From Streptosporangiales bacterium (GTDB lineage: Bacteria > Actinomycetota > Actinomycetes > Streptosporangiales > WHSR01): DNA of 64,000 bases. The first letter of the stretch is position 1, and each line of letters begins with the position of its first letter. Made by a program: the position numbers and the translations under genes. Below the pieces are notes generated by a model. It was not told the origin of the DNA. It ran no database searches and saw nothing but the letters and a program-made list of their open reading frames with translations. This document shows positions 1-9,835 of the stretch, piece by piece. The DNA is taken from assembly GCA_009379995.1 (NCBI GenBank), contig WHSR01000002.1:62001-126000 (forward strand), written 5' to 3'.

Positions 1-1
1 A

Positions 2-133
2 CCCGGCAGTGAGTCGCTGCGCAACGTCGTGCGCATCGTGCTCGGTCGCGGCGGCCGCGTCGAGTACGCGGGCGCTGCCCCGCGAAAGGGATGCGATGCG
101 CATATCGAGGGGACCCGTGACGGCCGGGAGTGA
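2..133 (+). CDS. 3' end of an unidentified gene (partial)
   Basis: A frame open from the window edge to a TGA at 131-133 gives about 43 residues, including the stretch LRNVVRIVLGRGGRVEYAG, which reads like a protein C-terminus. I recognise no family. It would overlap the start of the acyltransferase gene by 17 to 38 bases, depending on which start that gene uses. The rest lies outside the window, so it may be a chance open frame. Confidence 0.3.
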   Translation, partial: PGSESLRNVVRIVLGRGGRVEYAGAAPRKGCDAHIEGTRDGRE

Positions 134-1343
134 TCCGGCCGTCGTCCGCACCGGGGGACTGTCCGGACTGGCGGCGCGCATCGAGGCGGCGACGCCCGCG
201 ACCCGTGAGCGCACGGTGGACGGCCTCCGCGCGATCGGCATCTGCGGCATCGTGCTGGGCCACTGGCTGGTGACGGCGCTCGTACTCGGCAGCGGGAGCC
301 TGCACATCGCCAGCCCGTTGGCGACGCTGCCGTCGTTTTCCCCGCTCACCTGGGCGCTGCAGCTCCTCGGGCTGTTCTTTCTGGTCGGCGGGTACGCGAA
401 CGCGCGCAGCCTGTCGTCCGCCGGCGCGGCTGGGCGTTCGTACCTGTCGTGGCTGCGTGGGCGGGCGGCCCGGCTCGGCCGGCCGGTGGTGATCCTGCTC
501 GCCGCGTGGGCGATCGTCGGGTCGACGCTGTGGGCGATCGGGGTGCCTCCGGGCACCATGCGGACGACCGTCGTGCTGGTGGTGCAGCCGCTGTGGTTCA
601 TAGCCGTCTACCTGATCACCACGGTGGTGACCCCGCTGGCGGTCGCGGCGGACCGGGCACTGGGCGTTGCGGCGGCCGCCGTCCCGCTAGCCATCACGGC
701 GGCCGTCGACGCGGCGCGGTTCGTCTACGACATGCCGGTCGGCGGGGTGAACGTGCTGGCCGCCTGGCTGGTGACGTACCAGCTCGGAGTCGCGTGGGCG
801 CGCGGCGGACTGGCCGGCCGCGCCCATGCGTGGGCACTCGTGGTCGGCGGCGGGGTGCTCGCGCTGGTGCTCGTGGCCGCGTTCCGGTACCCGCTCAGCA
901 TGGTCGGCATCACCGGCGCTCCGCGTTCCAACCTCAGTCCCCCGTCGCTGCTCGTCCCGGCCGTCGCCGCCCTGCAGACGGGCATCGCCCTGCTGTTGCG
1001 CGGCCGGCTGGCCGCCCTGCTGGCCCGCCCGCGCGTCTGGGCGGCGGTGGTGCTGCTCAACCTGTCCGCGATGACCGTCTTCTGCTGGCACCAGACCGCG
1101 TTGCTCACCGTGACGTTGGGCGTCAACCTGGCCGGGCAGTTGCCCGGGCTGCACACCGAGCCGGCCGGGGTGCTCTGGCTGATGGAGCGGCTCGTCTGGC
1201 TGCCGGTCTTCGCGGCGGCGCTGCTGGCGCTGTGGCTCATCTTCCGGCGCTACGAGGGCCGGTGGCAGGTCCCCAAGGCCGCCCGCGTGGCGGTCGTGGC
1301 GCTCGCGCTCGGCTACGCGATCTACGCGGCCACTGTGCTCTGA
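96..1343 (+). CDS. Acyltransferase 3 family membrane protein
   Basis: An integral membrane protein of about 415 residues with roughly ten hydrophobic segments. The N-terminal segment carries VDGLRAIGICGIVLGHW, the acyltransferase-3 (OafA/YrhL-like) signature with its conserved GHW histidine. Family members transfer acyl groups to sugars or envelope glycans; the substrate here cannot be told. I chose the ATG at 96 because GAAAGGG lies five bases upstream. A GTG at 117 with GAGGGGA just before it is an equally good start. The gene faces the GNAT gene, and a palindromic repeat fills the gap just after its stop. Confidence 0.75.
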   Translation: MRISRGPVTAGSDPAVVRTGGLSGLAARIEAATPATRERTVDGLRAIGICGIVLGHWLVTALVLGSGSLHIASPLATLPSFSPLTWALQLLGLFFLVGGYANARSLSSAGAAGRSYLSWLRGRAARLGRPVVILLAAWAIVGSTLWAIGVPPGTMRTTVVLVVQPLWFIAVYLITTVVTPLAVAADRALGVAAAAVPLAITAAVDAARFVYDMPVGGVNVLAAWLVTYQLGVAWARGGLAGRAHAWALVVGGGVLALVLVAAFRYPLSMVGITGAPRSNLSPPSLLVPAVAALQTGIALLLRGRLAALLARPRVWAAVVLLNLSAMTVFCWHQTALLTVTLGVNLAGQLPGLHTEPAGVLWLMERLVWLPVFAAALLALWLIFRRYEGRWQVPKAARVAVVALALGYAIYAATVL

Positions 1344-1353
1344 CCCTTCCCCC

Positions 1354-1420
1354 CCGCCGAGATCTATGTTGTGGGGAGCATTTGTCCGTTTTGGGCCCCC
1401 CACAACATAGATCTCGGCGG
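1354..1420. repeat. Dispersed palindrome, family A, copy 1
   Basis: A perfect 23-bp inverted repeat (1354-1376 and 1398-1420) encloses a 21-base loop. The arm core is CCGAGATCTATGTTGTGG and the loop contains TTTGTCCG. It sits 11 bases after the acyltransferase stop, in the gap between convergent genes. Two further copies lie at 36624 and 62730. As RNA it would form a long hairpin read from either strand, so bidirectional termination is a plausible role. Confidence 0.92.
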
Positions 1421-1425
1421 ACGTC

Positions 1426-1460
1426 GGCTCGACTCGGCTCGGCTCGGCTCGGCTCAGCTC
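1426..1460. repeat. Pentanucleotide tandem repeat (GGCTC)n
   Basis: Seven consecutive pentamers, five of them GGCTC plus the variants GACTC and AGCTC. The tract runs across the stop codon of the minus-strand GNAT gene and begins six bases after palindrome copy 1. It looks like a slippage-prone tract; nothing indicates a function. Confidence 0.8.
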
Positions 1461-2236
1461 AGCGTCGCGCGGTCCGCGACGTCCCACCAGCTCGCGTCCC
1501 CGAGGTGGGCGAATCCGAGCGAGGTGTACAGGGCCAGGCCCGCGTCTGTGGCGGTCAGCACCGCCGGCACGTCCGGATTGCGGCGCAGCATCATGGTGAG
1601 GATCACCCGGGCGACGCCCCGGTGCCGGTGCTCGGCCAACGTGGCCAACCAGTACACCCCCACCGACGAGCCGTTGTGGAAGGTCACGCCGGCCCCGGCG
1701 ACCTCGTACGAGCGCTGCCCCACCCAGAACGCGAGGCCGGGCACGGCGAGCAGACCGGCCGGCGCGAACAGGCCGGGACGGACCGGCCGCAGATCGGGGT
1801 AGGGGAAGCCATCCACGATGGCCCGCTCGGCGTCGGCGAGTTCCTCCTCGTCGAAAACCCGGAAGACCGCCACGCCGCTGGTCGCTTCGAGGTCCACGTC
1901 CCCGAGGGCATCGACCGGCCCCGGTTGGCGCATCATGGCCGGCATCCGCCAGGCTCGGCGGAAGCCGTACGGGGCGAGATCGAGGGTGCCGTAGGGATCC
2001 TCGATCCGGATCCCGCCGCCGCGGGGGTTGCCGGCGTAGAAGTCGCGCAGCCCCGCGACCAGCCGCTCGGCATCCTCGACCGGCGCGGTGAGCAGAACGC
2101 GGTTACGTCGCGGGGACACACCGGCGTCGACGGCCAGCCATTCCGGTCGTCGATCGGTCCGCGCACCCGACACGGCGGCCATGGCCTCGTGCAGGGCCGC
2201 CGCGTTCTCGGCGATGAGATCGCGCGGATCGGTCAC
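1454..2236 (-). CDS. GNAT family N-acetyltransferase
   Basis: A protein of about 260 residues. The C-terminal half has a GNAT fold signature with the acetyl-CoA loop HRHRGVAR (Q/R-x-x-G-x-G/A type), followed by ALYTSLGFAHLG, the usual motif-B region. The N-terminal half is a less conserved extension. I chose the GTG at 2236 (VTDPRD), with GTGGGA about ten bases upstream. An ATG-like extension to 2281 would run into the divergent transporter start. The substrate is unknown. The 3' end is made of the GGCTC tandem repeat. Confidence 0.75.
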   Translation of the reverse strand: MTDPRDLIAENAAALHEAMAAVSGARTDRRPEWLAVDAGVSPRRNRVLLTAPVEDAERLVAGLRDFYAGNPRGGGIRIEDPYGTLDLAPYGFRRAWRMPAMMRQPGPVDALGDVDLEATSGVAVFRVFDEEELADAERAIVDGFPYPDLRPVRPGLFAPAGLLAVPGLAFWVGQRSYEVAGAGVTFHNGSSVGVYWLATLAEHRHRGVARVILTMMLRRNPDVPAVLTATDAGLALYTSLGFAHLGDASWWDVADRATLS

Positions 2237-2287
2237 GTGTTCATGATCCCACCGGCCGCGCGGCGAACGAACGGCGACCATTGTGGG

Positions 2288-3187
2288 ATGAGCCGACGCG
2301 CGTGGTTTCTCTTCGCCGTCATGTCGTTGCTGTGGGGGCTGCCCTACCTCTTCATCAAAATCGCGGTGGCCGAGCTGTCTCCCGTGGTGATCGTGTGGTC
2401 CCGGTGCGCCATCGCCGCGGTTGTGCTGCTCCCCTTGGCCGTAGGCTGGGGCGCTCTGGGCGAGCTACGCGGCCGCTGGGTGGTGGTGCTCGCCGTGGCG
2501 GGGGTGGAGGCGGCCGCTCCGTTCCTGCTTATCACGACCGGCGAAGTGTTCATCACCTCCTCGCTCGCCGGGCTGCTTATCGCGGCCGAGCCGCTGTTCG
2601 TGGCGCTGTTGGCGCTGTGGGTCGACCCTTCGGAGAGGGTGGACCGCGTGCGTCTGTTCGGGCTGCTGCGCGGCCTCGGCGGCGTCGCCGTGTTGCTCGG
2701 CTTCGACGTGGGCGGTGAGAGTTGGGAGCTGTTGGGCGCCGGCCTGTTGCTGCTCGCCGCGTTTTCCTACGCGGGGGGCGCCCTGATGGTCAAGCGGTAC
2801 TTCGCGGCGGTCTCGCCGCTGGGTCCGTCGACCGCCGCCGTCGTGATCAGTGCGGTGGCACTGACCCCGTTCGCCGCGCTGAGTCTGCCGGCCCGGCCGC
2901 CGAGCGCCGCCACGATGGCGAGCATCGCCGCGCTCGGCCTGCTGTGTACGGCCCTCGCCTTCATCGCGTTCTTCGCGCTCATCGCCACGGCGGGCGCGAG
3001 CCGGGCGGTGGTCATCGCCTACGTCAACCCGGCGGTGGCCGTGGCGCTCGGGGTGGCGATCCTCGACGAGCCGCTCACCGCCGCCACCGTGGCCGGATTC
3101 CTGCTCATCATCGCCGGCTCGTGGCTGTCTACGGGTGGCCGGTTTCCGCCGCGCGCCTATGCGTTCGTGTCGGGGCTGCGGCGCTAG
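2288..3187 (+). CDS. EamA/DMT-family transporter
   Basis: A 299-residue protein with ten predicted membrane segments in two five-helix halves. The N-terminal WGLPYLFIKIAV and the C-terminal conserved YVNPAVAVALG mark the drug/metabolite (EamA) superfamily. Such proteins export amino acids, metabolites or drugs; the substrate is not predictable. The ATG at 2288 is preceded by GTGGG. Its stop overlaps the stop of the convergent coiled-coil gene by four bases (3184-3187), so the two transcripts must overlap. Confidence 0.85.
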   Translation: MSRRAWFLFAVMSLLWGLPYLFIKIAVAELSPVVIVWSRCAIAAVVLLPLAVGWGALGELRGRWVVVLAVAGVEAAAPFLLITTGEVFITSSLAGLLIAAEPLFVALLALWVDPSERVDRVRLFGLLRGLGGVAVLLGFDVGGESWELLGAGLLLLAAFSYAGGALMVKRYFAAVSPLGPSTAAVVISAVALTPFAALSLPARPPSAATMASIAALGLLCTALAFIAFFALIATAGASRAVVIAYVNPAVAVALGVAILDEPLTAATVAGFLLIIAGSWLSTGGRFPPRAYAFVSGLRR

Positions 3188-4272
3188 GAGCCTTCCTTGT
3201 CCCGCCGAGTTTCGGCACGACCTTCGGCTCGGCCCTCGGTGCGGGCCTCGGTACGGCTTTGGGCCCGGGGCGCCGGCCGGAGCAGTGCCTCGGCGAGGGC
3301 CAGCATGGTCTCCTCGAGCGCGGCGAGGCGACGGGCCCACTCGGTGTGCACCGCCTCGATGATCTTGGTGAGGGTTTCCTCGACCTCCTCGCGGTCCGGC
3401 CGGGCGCGAAGATCCTCGCTCAGCTCGCCCACGGCTTGGGCCAGGCGTTGGTCGAGGTTGTTGAGCCAGGACGCGGGATCAATGATCGGGCGCTGGGTGA
3501 GATCCGCCAGGCGCCGATGTATCTCCGAGACCTGCAGGGACGCGGGCAGTCCCTCGACCCGGTCGCCAAACGCCTCCAGCCGCCCCTCGACTCCGCCCAG
3601 CCGTCCGTGCAGCCCTTCCAGCCGCCCGTCCAGACCCGCCAACCGGCTTGCCACGTTCTCGCTGCCGTGGGCCACGCCCTCGAGGTCCTCCTCGATCCGC
3701 TGAACGGCCCCCTCCACCGACCTGCCGAGCTGCTGGACGTGTCCCGCCAGCTCGCTCAGCACCTTTTCGATGCGGTTGAAGCGCACACCGGCGGCATCCA
3801 TGCCGACCTGGAGCTTCTCCAGGCGGGACGCCACGTCCTCCACCCGGTTGGCGGTCTGCTGGGACCGGTCCACGATCGGCTGCAGTTTCCCGAGGATCTC
3901 GTCCACGCTCTCGGTGACACCGCCGAGATCGGCCCGCACCGAGGGCATCTCGCCGATCGGCTTGGCCCGCTCGGCGACCGCGTCGATGTGCGCGGCCAGG
4001 GACTCCGCCCACTGCGGGGGCTTGGTGACGAGATCGTCGATGCGCTGCCGTACCGAACCGAGCTGGTTGGAGAGCCCGGCGATCTCCCGTTCGCGTACCT
4101 GCTGGAGCAGCCACTCCAGGCCCTCCAGCCGTTGCCGGAGCTCCTCCACCGCCGCGCCATGCGTGCGCTGCTCGTCCATCTGGTCCTGAGCCGCTCGGGC
4201 TAGCAGGTCGCGCATGCGGTCGGAGATCGGTGGGCCTCCCGGGTGGGCGAAGTCGTGGTTTGGTTGGTTCAC
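3184..4272 (-). CDS. Long coiled-coil protein, function unknown
   Basis: A 362-residue soluble protein. From about residue 40 to 310 it is an almost continuous heptad pattern rich in Leu, Val, Glu, Gln and Arg (for example RLAGLDGRLEGLHGRLGG), so it should form long coiled coils. The last 30 residues are a low-complexity tail with repeated TEGR/AEGR units. No catalytic motif or membrane segment is visible. A scaffold or cytoskeletal role is possible, but there is no direct evidence. A candidate promoter lies about 90 bases upstream of the ATG. Confidence 0.7.
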   Translation of the reverse strand: MNQPNHDFAHPGGPPISDRMRDLLARAAQDQMDEQRTHGAAVEELRQRLEGLEWLLQQVREREIAGLSNQLGSVRQRIDDLVTKPPQWAESLAAHIDAVAERAKPIGEMPSVRADLGGVTESVDEILGKLQPIVDRSQQTANRVEDVASRLEKLQVGMDAAGVRFNRIEKVLSELAGHVQQLGRSVEGAVQRIEEDLEGVAHGSENVASRLAGLDGRLEGLHGRLGGVEGRLEAFGDRVEGLPASLQVSEIHRRLADLTQRPIIDPASWLNNLDQRLAQAVGELSEDLRARPDREEVEETLTKIIEAVHTEWARRLAALEETMLALAEALLRPAPRAQSRTEARTEGRAEGRAETRRDKEGS

Positions 4273-4364
4273 CCGATGCTCCTTCTTTCGGGGCGCGTGG
4301 GCGATGGCCTCGACTGCGCGAAGAGCGTCGTGTCGAATGGGCGACAGGCCGGTCTTCTATGCGA

Positions 4365-4393
4365 TATCCAGTTCACTCTAATGGGTTTGTCCA
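4365..4393 (-). promoter_or_regulatory. Candidate sigma-70-type promoter of the coiled-coil gene
   Basis: Read on the minus strand, TGGACA (4393-4388) and TGGATA (4370-4365) are separated by exactly 17 bases. They lie in a locally A+T-rich stretch about 90 bases upstream of the coiled-coil start. The match to -35/-10 consensus is reasonable but not strong. Confidence 0.45.
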
Positions 4394-4528
4394 GCCCTCT
4401 CGCAGGTCACTGGGAAAGTAGCAGATATTCTGTCGCGATTTTCGAGGGTGACTTTTCGTATAAATCGGTCATATATGTGTCAGATCCCGGGTGGGACCGA
4501 GGCGTGGCCCACCCGGCGGCGGCCTTGA

Positions 4529-4771
4529 TCAGCTCGCCCGCTCCGACACAGCCTCGGTGACTGCGCTGGCGCGGCGGTGCTTGCCTTCGTAGCCCGGCAG
4601 GCCGGGGCCACCTGTGGCAAGAAGGCGCTCCAGCCCTGGACGGTCGAGAAAGAACCCCCCGCACTCCGAGCACTGTTCGACCGGCGTCCCGCCCAGTTCC
4701 TGGTTGCGCATGGCGCCGTGGCACTTGGGGCACTTGGGACACTTGGGGCACTCCAGGGCGGACTCCGACAT
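4529..4771 (-). CDS. Small zinc-ribbon protein (zf-TFIIB type)
   Basis: An 80-residue protein with a CPKC...CSECGGFFLDRPGLERL pattern, the TFIIB-like zinc ribbon found in small bacterial proteins of unknown function. The two CxxC knuckles should bind one zinc. The first knuckle is preceded by extra copies, giving CPKCPKCPKC, encoded by a nine-base tandem repeat. The ATG at 4771 has a strong GGGGGGAGGA site nine bases upstream. Confidence 0.75.
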   Translation of the reverse strand: MSESALECPKCPKCPKCHGAMRNQELGGTPVEQCSECGGFFLDRPGLERLLATGGPGLPGYEGKHRRASAVTEAVSERAS

Positions 4772-4841
4772 CCCGCGTATTCCTCCCCCCACGCGTGCCT
4801 TCCACGTGCTCATTTCGGAGGGTAGCGACCGGCCCGGTCGA

Positions 4842-6086
4842 TTACCGCGGAGGCACGCCGTGGCCGGCGGGTTGGCACAGCAGAACTGTCGGTGAGCCCG
4901 CGAGCCGGGTGAGCACGACCACGGACGAGCCCTCGCCCGACGGCCGCAGGTCGCGGCGGAGCCGTTCGACGTCGACCGCGGAGCCACGCTTCTTGATCGT
5001 GAGGTTGCCGACGCCCCGGGCGCGAAGCAGTGCCCGCAGCCGTTTCAGCGAGAACGGGAACACGTCGGTCACCTCGTACGCGGCCGCGAACGGCGTGGGG
5101 ACGAGGCGATCGGCGGTGATGTACGCGATCGTCCGGTCGAGCAACGCCCCGTCGACCAGTGCCGCCGCCTCGGCGACGAGGTGGGCGCGGATCACCGCGC
5201 CGTCGGGCTCGTAGAGGAAGCGCTGCGGCCCTCGTACGGGAGGGTCGCCGACGTCTGGGTCGGCGGCGAGGGTCGCGCCGGACGGCAGCAGTGTTGCCCG
5301 GCGCGCGACGCCGCCCGGGCGCCCACCCACAGGCACGCCCGCCGGGTCGCCCAGCCACAGCGCTGCCTCCTTGACGTCGCCGCCGTCGGACACCCACTCG
5401 GCCTCGGCCCCGGCGGGCACGAACGTGTGCGGTATGCCGGGGGCAACCTTGACGCACCCGACGCGGGCCCGCCCGACCAGCCCGAGCGCGACCGGCAGCG
5501 GCGGTGCGTAACCGTACGGGTCGAACGTTCGGCTCCCCGTGGCCCGGCGTCCGGGATCACAGAAGGCGGCGTCGTACGCCCCGGCGTCGACCTCTTCGGC
5601 GTCGGCGCGGCGCACGGACACCCGGTCACCGAGGCCGAGCGCCGCGACGTTGGCCCTGGCCACCTCGACCGTGAGTGGGTCGCTGTCGAGCGCGTCCACC
5701 CGGTACCCGGCGCGGGCGAGCGCGATCAGGTCGCCCCCGATCCCGCAGCACAGTTCGACGAGACGACCGCCCTCGAGTCGTCCCCGCGCGGCGAAGCGCC
5801 GCGCCCGGTGATCCGCGACGGTCCGCCGCGTCGCCTGTTCGAGGCCGTCCGGGGTGAAGTACATTCGGTCGGCGTCCGCGTCGAACTTCTCCCGCGCCCG
5901 GGCACGCAGCCGCGCCTGGGTGAGCGCGGCCGCGACGAGGGGTGCGGGATAGCCGCGACGAAGCCGGCTGGCGGCCCGGAGTGGATCGCGTACGGGGTCG
6001 CCGAGCGTGCCGTCGTCGTCGGCCAGGGCGGCGAGAAGCCGCTGCCCGGCGGGGTCGAGCAGAGCCCTGAAGCCCTCGGGGTCCAC
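4842..6086 (-). CDS. Class I SAM-dependent methyltransferase, THUMP-like domain type
   Basis: A protein of about 414 residues. A Rossmann SAM site is present (VELCCGIGGDLIAL, then ALDSDP), followed by FCDPGRR. The C-terminal part resembles the THUMP-like domain of actinobacterial methyltransferases, with NLTIKKRG near the end. The substrate is probably RNA by family analogy, which is inference. I chose the GTG at 6086 because GGGAGG lies five bases upstream; a longer form from 6113 lacks such a site and would run into the groES promoter. It is divergent from groES. Confidence 0.8.
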   Translation of the reverse strand: MDPEGFRALLDPAGQRLLAALADDDGTLGDPVRDPLRAASRLRRGYPAPLVAAALTQARLRARAREKFDADADRMYFTPDGLEQATRRTVADHRARRFAARGRLEGGRLVELCCGIGGDLIALARAGYRVDALDSDPLTVEVARANVAALGLGDRVSVRRADAEEVDAGAYDAAFCDPGRRATGSRTFDPYGYAPPLPVALGLVGRARVGCVKVAPGIPHTFVPAGAEAEWVSDGGDVKEAALWLGDPAGVPVGGRPGGVARRATLLPSGATLAADPDVGDPPVRGPQRFLYEPDGAVIRAHLVAEAAALVDGALLDRTIAYITADRLVPTPFAAAYEVTDVFPFSLKRLRALLRARGVGNLTIKKRGSAVDVERLRRDLRPSGEGSSVVVLTRLAGSPTVLLCQPAGHGVPPR

Positions 6087-6102
6087 CCGCGTACCTCCCG
6101 TG

Positions 6103-6131
6103 TTGACGCGCACCCGAGCGCGGGCTAATGT
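6103..6131 (+). promoter_or_regulatory. groES-groEL promoter (-35/-10)
   Basis: TTGACG (6103-6108) and TAATGT (6126-6131) are separated by 17 bases, a good housekeeping-sigma promoter. Transcription would start next to the CIRCE element at 6138, so HrcA bound there would block initiation. Confidence 0.75.
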
Positions 6132-6137
6132 GCGTAC

Positions 6138-6164
6138 CTGGCACTCTCAGTGTTAGAGTGCTAA
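6138..6164 (+). promoter_or_regulatory. CIRCE operator (HrcA binding site)
   Basis: CTGGCACTC, nine bases, then GAGTGCTAA. This matches the CIRCE consensus TTAGCACTC-N9-GAGTGCTAA at all but two positions of the left arm. It overlaps the expected transcription start of groES, as in other HrcA-repressed chaperonin operons. Confidence 0.92.
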
Positions 6165-6258
6165 CCGCGCGACGAGGTCGGTCTGGTTCCCGCGACGGCA
6201 GGCCGCCGGTCGCCTCTCACCTAGTCTCCATGGACTTCCGTAAGGGGGAGGTCAGATC

Positions 6259-6576
6259 GTGACGACCGCCACCGAGAGCAAGGTTGTGATCAAGCCGCTC
6301 GAGGACCGCATCGTGGTCAAGCCCCTCGAGGCCGAGCAAACGACTGCGTCCGGCCTCGTGATTCCGGACACCGCCAAGGAGAAGCCGCAGGAGGGCGAGG
6401 TCCTCGCCGTCGGTCCCGGCCGTTGGGACGAGGACGGCGACAAGCGGATCCCGCTCGACGTCAAGGTCGGGGACATCGTCCTCTACAGCAAGTACGGCGG
6501 AACCGAGGTGAAGTACAGCGGCGAGGAGTACCTCGTGCTCTCCGCCCGCGACGTGCTCGCCATCGTCGAGAAGTGA
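6259..6576 (+). CDS. groES: Co-chaperonin GroES
   Basis: A 105-residue GroES (chaperonin 10) in the cytosol, which caps GroEL to close the folding chamber. [19 protein letters not shown] at the start, the mobile loop [14 protein letters not shown] and the C-terminal [15 protein letters not shown] are all typical. The start is GTG at 6259 with GGGGGAGG upstream. It is first in the groES-groEL operon, downstream of a TTGACG/TAATGT promoter and CIRCE, so it should be heat induced by loss of HrcA. Confidence 0.97.
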   Translation: MTTATESKVVIKPLEDRIVVKPLEAEQTTASGLVIPDTAKEKPQEGEVLAVGPGRWDEDGDKRIPLDVKVGDIVLYSKYGGTEVKYSGEEYLVLSARDVLAIVEK

Positions 6577-6650
6577 CGGAGCGCGGCACACCGATGGGCT
6601 TGCCGCCCGAAGGAACATAGGTTCGCTTGCGAACCAGTCGTCCAAGCTAG

Positions 6651-6697
6651 CTCCGCCCCGGGCCCACCCGGTCAGCCCGGGTCGGCTCGGGGCGGAG
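6651..6697 (+). promoter_or_regulatory. Intercistronic hairpin between groES and groEL
   Basis: A ten-base stem, CTCCGCCCCG with CGGGGCGGAG, encloses a G+C-rich loop about 20 bases upstream of the groEL start. It could be a processing or stabilising stem, or a partial terminator between the two cistrons. A smaller stem, GTTCGCTTGCGAAC, lies just before it at 6621-6634. Confidence 0.55.
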
Positions 6698-6703
6698 GCA
6701 TGA

Positions 6704-8341
<1,638 letters not shown>

Positions 8342-8352
8342 CAACCAACCAT

Positions 8353-8390
8353 CGAAAGGGCCGGGCGCGGACACGCGTCCGGCCCTTTCG
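8353..8390 (+). terminator. Rho-independent-type terminator after groEL
   Basis: A perfect 12-bp stem, CGAAAGGGCCGG with CCGGCCCTTTCG, starts 12 bases after the groEL stop. It lies between convergent genes, so it may also serve the M15 peptidase transcript. There is no clear U tract, as is common in actinobacteria. Confidence 0.85.
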
Positions 8391-8395
8391 TGACA

Positions 8396-9625
8396 TTACG
8401 GCGGGTTGGTGAGCACGCCGGCGAGCTCGAAGTGCATGGGGTCGGTCCAGCTCCAGTCGCCGCCCCAGGCGAAGCCCCACCTCTTGAAGATCGCTACGAC
8501 CTGCCGGTCGATCTCGCCGGACGTCCCGCGCAGGTTACCCGGAACGTTGATGTCGATGGCGATGCCCCAGGTGTGCAGCGAGATGGCTCCGGGGCTGCCC
8601 TCGATGCCCTTGGGTACGAAGCAGCCGCCGTACTCCCCGGGATGGATCTTGTTGGCCAGCCCTCGGTCCACGACCTCCTGAAGCGCGCCCCGCAGCTGCG
8701 GGAGCATCAGCCGGTGGCAGCGCACCTCGCCGAGAATCGGAACCCGTTCGGTGCGGATGTTTTCGCGCACGAAAGCCGGGTCGATCCACAGCCCGCCGTT
8801 CGGCAACCACCGGTAGCGGAACGTCCCGAACGCTCGGGCCGCGTCGTCGCCGGTCAGGAAGGCCATCTGGGAGACGCCGCCGGACGCCCCCGCCCCCGTC
8901 CCGGTCAGCTTCTTGACGTGCGTGTCGTCGCCGAGCATCCGTCGCAGCCGGGACGCGACCTCGGACGGGTCGGTCGAGCCGGTGCCGACCACCACGCCGT
9001 TGCCGTCCGGTACGCCAAACCGGTCGCCCGCCGCGGGTTCGACTACCACGTCGACGCCGGGGACGGTGGTGGCGAACACGCCGATCCGTGGCAGGCGTCC
9101 GTCCGCGGACTCCGCCGTCCCGCCGAGGGGCAGCCTCAGCCGTTCCCCGGTGGCGTGCGCCACGGCGGCTTCGCCGCGGGCCACCGCCTGCCATACCGCG
9201 TCCGACTCGGCGGTCCCCTCCGGAGCGAACGCCCGGTACGTCGACGGGTCGACAGCGGCCACCGTGACGCTCTCGCCCCGCAGCGCCGTCGAACCCAGGC
9301 CGATGACCGCTATCTGGGTCACGCCAGGTGCGTCCCGCAGCCGGCGCAGCGACGCCTTCGGGATGGGTTTCGTGCTCTGGACGAGGAGATCGGGCCGCAC
9401 CCGCTCCGCCAGCGGGGCGACCCGGAAGCCGGCCGGAGCCGAATCCACCCGCGGGACCGGAGATGCCGCCGCGTTGCCCGCGGCATGGCCTCGCCCCGCC
9501 GGGTCGCGTTCCTGGGCGGCGACACTGGACGGATCCGCGGCACATCCCGAAACCAGGGCGGCGACCAGTGCCATGGCCGCGAACACCGTGCCGATCGGCG
9601 CGCCCCGGACCCGCACCTGCCGCAC
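8396..9625 (-). CDS. Lipoprotein with C-terminal M15 (D-Ala-D-Ala carboxypeptidase) domain
   Basis: A 409-residue exported protein. The N-terminus has a signal peptide ending in the lipobox LVSGC (lipidated Cys28). The last ~150 residues carry SLHTWGIAIDIN and DPMHFE, the His/Asp and final His zinc ligands of M15 peptidases, which trim peptidoglycan stems. The middle region (about 60-280) is not recognised. The GTG at 9625 is preceded by GGAGGA and gives a well-formed signal peptide; longer starts do not. It faces groEL and is divergent from the sigma factor gene. Confidence 0.8.
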   Translation of the reverse strand: MRQVRVRGAPIGTVFAAMALVAALVSGCAADPSSVAAQERDPAGRGHAAGNAAASPVPRVDSAPAGFRVAPLAERVRPDLLVQSTKPIPKASLRRLRDAPGVTQIAVIGLGSTALRGESVTVAAVDPSTYRAFAPEGTAESDAVWQAVARGEAAVAHATGERLRLPLGGTAESADGRLPRIGVFATTVPGVDVVVEPAAGDRFGVPDGNGVVVGTGSTDPSEVASRLRRMLGDDTHVKKLTGTGAGASGGVSQMAFLTGDDAARAFGTFRYRWLPNGGLWIDPAFVRENIRTERVPILGEVRCHRLMLPQLRGALQEVVDRGLANKIHPGEYGGCFVPKGIEGSPGAISLHTWGIAIDINVPGNLRGTSGEIDRQVVAIFKRWGFAWGGDWSWTDPMHFELAGVLTNPP

Positions 9626-9835
9626 CTGTCCTCCGTCGTGGACCCTTCGTAGATCACAGAAACATCGGGCACCTGCCCGGGTCAACGACGCACGGACCGC
9701 ACGGTGACGGGGGCGGAAATGCAGACGTTGGGTAACGGGATGATTTCCCCCTGTAACCACATATCTGTCTCTTCCCGCACTGTGACCATTCCGTTGTCCA
9801 CAACGGTGGCGACAGGGGACACCTCAGCCGGCATC

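Noticed and set aside
449..2287. Long plus-strand frame leading into the EamA gene.
   Set aside because: Only the part from ATG 2288 is protein-like; the rest overlaps the acyltransferase and GNAT genes and the palindrome.
4230..4560. Two small plus-strand frames in the gap upstream of the coiled-coil gene.
   Set aside because: No ribosome site or protein-like composition; the region fits a promoter.
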